A stretch of DNA of 17,335 bases, taken from JBKBXU01 sp046313675 (GTDB taxonomy: Bacteria; Bacteroidota; Bacteroidia; Cytophagales; Cytophagaceae). The position numbers and the translations under genes were made by a program. The DNA lies in assembly GCA_046313675.1 (NCBI GenBank), contig JBKBXU010000059.1:1-17335 (forward strand), given 5' to 3'. Positions 14,336-17,335 of this stretch are shown piece by piece; position 1 is the stretch's first letter; the number at the start of each line of letters is the position of its first letter. The notes under the pieces were generated by a model. That model did no database searches. It worked only from the letters and a program-made list of their open reading frames with translations, and was not told the DNA's origin.

Positions 14336-14374
14336 TTTATTCCGCTGGCGCAGGGTTTTTTGACTTCAGGTGTT
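14236..14374. repeat. Direct repeat, copy 2 (ppx 3'-end stub plus GH5 3' end)
   Basis: Counterpart of 13556-13698. Here the GH5 part belongs to the intact gene and the ppx part is the remnant, the reverse of copy 1. Confidence 0.9.
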
Positions 14375-15416
14375 CTCTGACGAATTTTCCTGAAGGAGAA
14401 ATTTCCTCTTCAGTCCAGCCTCCTAATGAATTGGCATTTCTTACCAGCGCAGATGCGGTTTCATTTTTATCGGATACTGACCAGTTGCAATGGGAAATCC
14501 TGTGTGAGTCCATCCAGTCCCACCAGATTTGACTTTCCTCCTTGTCAAGGAATCCATCACCGTTGGCTTCACAGGTGCCATACTCGGTGACCATTAATGC
14601 AAGGCCCTTGTTTAGGGCATAATTGGCCTTGCCTCTCAAAAATCTTCCGTGTGTGGTCGCATAATAATGAAGTGTATACGCAATGTGCTTTCTTCCCATT
14701 ATAGGGTCATCGGCAGCAATGTCTACGTCCTGAGCCCACCTGCCTGTACCACAAACGATGATGTTATTCTGGTCATAGTGTCTGATGGTATCAATAACCG
14801 CTTCATGATATGGCTTTATTACGGTAGACCAGTCCTGGTTTATAGGCTCATTGTAGGTTTCGTAAATGATGTTAGGATAATGTCCATACGTTTGTGCCAT
14901 TTCCGCAAAGAACGCTTTTGCGTCTTCAACCGTCTCTTCTGCCTCATGAGAATGCCAGTCAATAATTACATACAAGCCATTATCAATGGCAGCATCTATT
15001 ACTTCTATGATTTTTGCTTTTTCTCTTTCTGCAATGGTGGGAGATGTTGTATAGCCACCGTGAATTTGGTCAACAGCCATAGCGGCACGTATTACGGTGC
15101 ATCTCCAGTCGTCGCGAAGCCATTTTACCACATCTTTATTATAATATTTAGAACCTTCCGGCCATTGACTCCAGAAGAAAGACATCCCCCTCAGTACAAC
15201 CGGATTGCCATCCTTTCCAACTATTCTATTCCCTTCTACACTTAACTGGCCCCAGCGTTCTACAGCAGGTGTATTGGTTGGTATTATGATTTCTTCAGGC
15301 TCCTCCGGTTCTGGCTCGTCCTCCGCTTTACCTTTGCAGTTAAAGAGAAAAACCGAAGCAGACAACAACAGGAGTAAAAAAATATTAAATGTTCTAATCT
15401 TAAATAATTTAATCAT
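14337..15416 (-). CDS. GH5 cellulase-family glycoside hydrolase lipoprotein
   Basis: 359 residues from the ATG at 15416; an upstream TTG (15431) would add 5 residues but the ATG gives a cleaner signal. The lipoprotein signal ends 'LLLLLSASVFLFNC' with Cys27 lipidated. An acidic, Pro-rich spacer follows (EDEPEPEEPEE). The catalytic (beta/alpha)8 domain runs from about residue 50: 'VVLRGMSFFWSQW', 'VIRAAMAV', 'YVIIDWHSHEAEE', the acid/base Glu190 in 'IIYETYNEPI', 'TLHYYATTHGRFLRGKANYA', the nucleophile Glu278 in MVTEYGTCEA, then HCNWSVSDKNETASAL. All key residues of clan GH-A family 5 endoglucanases are present. It probably cuts beta-1,4-glucan or a related glycan at the cell surface. Its 3' end converges on, and is partly duplicated with, the ppx 3' end. 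Confidence 0.92.
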   Translation of the reverse strand: MIKLFKIRTFNIFLLLLLSASVFLFNCKGKAEDEPEPEEPEEIIIPTNTPAVERWGQLSVEGNRIVGKDGNPVVLRGMSFFWSQWPEGSKYYNKDVVKWLRDDWRCTVIRAAMAVDQIHGGYTTSPTIAEREKAKIIEVIDAAIDNGLYVIIDWHSHEAEETVEDAKAFFAEMAQTYGHYPNIIYETYNEPINQDWSTVIKPYHEAVIDTIRHYDQNNIIVCGTGRWAQDVDIAADDPIMGRKHIAYTLHYYATTHGRFLRGKANYALNKGLALMVTEYGTCEANGDGFLDKEESQIWWDWMDSHRISHCNWSVSDKNETASALVRNANSLGGWTEEEISPSGKFVREHLKSKNPAPAE

Positions 15417-15647
15417 GAAAATGTAATTCAACGTTTCTCAAATAACCATATTAACGATATTTTCTAAATTTAGTTTAGTGTATTTTTTACATTTAGAGGG
15501 TTGGGGCATTTTAACTCTCCCATTCCTTATTTAGCCACTAAAATCTTTTGAAAGCTTAATTTAAGCAAAATTTATTCCAAAATACGCTCCGGGGAAAATT
15601 ACTTCGAACTTACTTAAAATTTAAAAAGTTAATCCAAAATGAAATGC

Positions 15648-15655
15648 TATTTTTG
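15648..15655 (+). promoter_or_regulatory. Candidate -7 promoter element for the MATE transporter gene
   Basis: tatttttg matches TAnnTTTG and lies 26 bases upstream of the GTG start at 15682. A -33 TTG is not evident. The rest of the 265-base divergent gap to the GH5 start (15417-15681) is AT-rich; apart from a short gctta/taagc palindrome near 15556 I see nothing else in it. Confidence 0.45.
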
Positions 15656-15681
15656 CACGCTTTATAAATTAGTCGAACCTG

Positions 15682-17028
15682 GTGCTGTTAATTGATCAAT
15701 ATAAGAGAAATTTAAAGATTGCCTATCCGGTGGCTCTAAGTCAGTTAGGTCATATGGCTGTAGGGGTGGCAGACAGTATCATGGTTGGTAGTTTGGGAGG
15801 CGTTGCGCTTGCCGGGGTAACGATTGGGTTTAGTTCTTTTATACCCTTTATGATGCTTGGGATAGGAATCTCCTATGGCATTTCACCGCTGATTGCCAAG
15901 GCGGATGGTGAAAAAAATCCCAGGGACATTAGTAGTATTTTAAAGCATGCCATTGTCTTAAATGTGCTTACAGGACTTATCCTTTGTCTGGGTTTGTATG
16001 CGTCTTCTCCCATGCTTACTTATCTGAAACAGCCGGAAGAAGTCATATCTCTGGCAATTCCATTTTTTAAGATCATGGCCATATCCATGGTTCCGTTAAT
16101 GATCTTTCAGGTGTTCAGGCAATTTGCCGAAGGACTAGCCCTCACACGACAGGCAATGATAATTTCCATTATTGGTAATGTCATTAACATCATTTTAAAT
16201 TATCTGCTTATTCATGGAAAGTTTGGATTTCCGCAGTTGGGAGTAAATGGCGCCGCTTATGCTACATTGATTTCAAGGGTGGTGATTGCTGTTGCTATGT
16301 TTGCTTTTGTTTTTTACTATCCCAGGTTCAAGAGTTATTGGGCTATGTTCAAGGAAATCAAGTGGTCGCTAAGCATCTTTAGCCATCTCTTGAAAATGAG
16401 CCTTCCGGTAGGAGTTCAGCTTACTTTAGAGGCGGGGGCATTTGGATTTGCTGCTATTATGGTAGGCTGGTTGGGTGCAAAGGAAATTGCCGCTCACCAT
16501 ATCGCATTAAATATGGCCGCCATAACCTATATGACTGCTACTGGAATTGCCTCTGCCGCAACCGTACGGATAGGCCATGAGTTTGGGAAGAAAGATTATT
16601 TCGCTATGCGAAAGGCAGGAATCGCCGCATTTCATTTGGCTTTAGTTTTTATGGGATGTTGTGCATTGGGTTTTCTGGCTTTTCGTCAATACCTTCCGGC
16701 TTTATACATTGCCGATGTTGATATTGGAGCAATGGCTACGTCGCTGTTATTGATTTCTGCGTTCTTTCAACTTTCGGATGGTGTTCAGGTGGTAGGCCTG
16801 GGTGCTCTTCGGGGTATTGGTGATATTCGTATACCTACTGCCATTGCACTTATATCGTATTGGCTGCTGGGCTTGCCTTTGGGATATTTTATGGCCTTCC
16901 CTATGGGCTATGGGGTGGAAGGTATATGGTATGGCCTTTTCTGCGGACTTACGATTGCAGCATGTTTATTATATGCCCGCTTTACCAGAAAAAGCAAACG
17001 ACTGATTGTTGGTATTAAAAATAGGTAA
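15682..17028 (+). CDS. MATE family multidrug efflux transporter
   Basis: 448 residues with about 12 membrane segments in two homologous halves, the layout of NorM-type MATE exporters, which expel cationic drugs and metabolites in exchange for Na+ or H+. Family features include 'AYPVALSQLGHMAVGVADSI' followed by MVGSLGG at the start, 'MLGIGISYGISPLIAKADGE', PLMIFQVFRQFAEGL, 'NVINIILNYLLIHGKFGFPQ' and LGVNGAAYATLISR. The second half has LPVGVQLTLEAGAFGFAAIMVGWLGA, broken here into LPVGVQLTLEAGAF and GFAAIMVGWLGA, then AAHHIALNMAAITYM and 'TAIALISYWLLGLPLGYFMA'. The start is the GTG at 15682, because an in-frame TAG lies at 15670-15672 and no ATG is available at a sensible distance. It is divergent from GH5. 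The substrate is unknown. Confidence 0.92.
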   Translation: MLLIDQYKRNLKIAYPVALSQLGHMAVGVADSIMVGSLGGVALAGVTIGFSSFIPFMMLGIGISYGISPLIAKADGEKNPRDISSILKHAIVLNVLTGLILCLGLYASSPMLTYLKQPEEVISLAIPFFKIMAISMVPLMIFQVFRQFAEGLALTRQAMIISIIGNVINIILNYLLIHGKFGFPQLGVNGAAYATLISRVVIAVAMFAFVFYYPRFKSYWAMFKEIKWSLSIFSHLLKMSLPVGVQLTLEAGAFGFAAIMVGWLGAKEIAAHHIALNMAAITYMTATGIASAATVRIGHEFGKKDYFAMRKAGIAAFHLALVFMGCCALGFLAFRQYLPALYIADVDIGAMATSLLLISAFFQLSDGVQVVGLGALRGIGDIRIPTAIALISYWLLGLPLGYFMAFPMGYGVEGIWYGLFCGLTIAACLLYARFTRKSKRLIVGIKNR

Positions 17029-17095
17029 GAAAGTTACCATTTAAAAATTAACATTTATTCGTTATCAGTATTATATTGCTCATAAAACTACCTAA

Positions 17096-17335
17096 ATGAA
17101 AAAAATTAAATTAATCCTTCTCATTGCCCCTTTTATTTTCTTTTCAAACCTAGCTTTCGGTCAGGACGATCAGGATGATGAGATTGATGTTGAAGGTCTT
17201 GAAATGATAAAAGATTCATTATCAAAAGCGTTGGAATCGGCATTCTCTGATATGTTTTCTGCGGATATTATTTTCGACTTGCCGGATAAAGACTTTGTGA
17301 AAACTGGCAATACTTATCTGAATGACAAGAAAAGC
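17096..17335 (+). CDS. Exported protein of unknown function (3' end outside window)
   Basis: The frame is open from the ATG at 17096 to the window edge, giving 80 residues. A signal peptide is evident: MKKIKLILLIAPFIFFSNLAFG, with probable cleavage before QDDQDDE (after LAFG). The mature start is very acidic, followed by an amphipathic stretch ('LEMIKDSLSKALESAFSDMF') and 'ADIIFDLPDKDFVKTGNTYL'. I do not recognise the family. It follows the MATE gene by 67 bases on the same strand. Confidence 0.75.
   Translation, partial: MKKIKLILLIAPFIFFSNLAFGQDDQDDEIDVEGLEMIKDSLSKALESAFSDMFSADIIFDLPDKDFVKTGNTYLNDKKS

Noticed and set aside
14649..15245. A 198-residue + strand frame opposite the GH5 gene
   Set aside because: It is the complement of a GH5 gene with all catalytic motifs intact; the frame's Cys/Tyr/Ile-rich product has no family features.
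1..17335. A defence, prophage or secondary-metabolite system
   Set aside because: Every sizeable frame fits a housekeeping, transport, surface or unknown small-protein role; no integrase, nuclease, toxin-antitoxin or synthase motif was found.

Overview
This window looks like chromosomal DNA of a member of the Bacteroidota, most likely a Cytophagales-type marine or soil bacterium. Three things point there. The first is the gene order bamD, rpoZ, coaBC, porD (DUF4835), a small ORF, recN. The second is several -7 promoter elements of the Bacteroidota form TAnnTTTG. The third is A-rich translation starts with almost no Shine-Dalgarno sites. Lineage is inferred from gene content only; no rRNA or tRNA is present.

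Layout. Positions 1-4996 are a co-directional, partly overlapping housekeeping block. It holds the end of bamD (outer-membrane protein assembly), rpoZ (RNA polymerase omega), coaBC (coenzyme A synthesis), a PorD/DUF4835 exported protein of the type IX secretion pathway, a 75-residue small protein and recN (DNA repair). fabI (fatty-acid synthesis) follows with its own promoter and a strong terminator. Then come a CBM9-like lipoprotein, a reverse-strand Lys/Ala-rich histone-H1-like protein, a DUF2147 exported protein, yebC with an overlapping DUF6498-like membrane protein, and a 79-residue hydrophilic protein with an unusually good ribosome binding site. On the reverse strand, an acyl-CoA carboxylase carboxyltransferase gene and an M42 aminopeptidase gene form a probable operon. 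It ends at a bidirectional terminator shared with the 79-residue protein gene. Divergent from that operon is a short Ppx/GppA phosphatase, convergent with a GH5 cellulase-like lipoprotein. A MATE transporter and the start of an exported protein close the window.

The most notable region is 13556-14374, between ppx and the GH5 gene. A ~140-base direct repeat carries a ppx 3' end next to a GH5 3' end, twice. The first copy belongs to the intact ppx and has only the last 12 codons of a GH5 gene. The second belongs to the intact GH5 gene and has only about the last 33 codons of a ppx gene. The copies differ almost only at synonymous positions, so both diverged as working genes. Between them lies 537 bases of non-coding DNA containing a GC-rich, long nested palindrome (13890-14045) that resembles an interspersed repeat. 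I saw no phage, transposase, CRISPR or defence genes, and no clear new multi-gene system. The duplicated junction and its palindromic insert are the best candidates for something undescribed.
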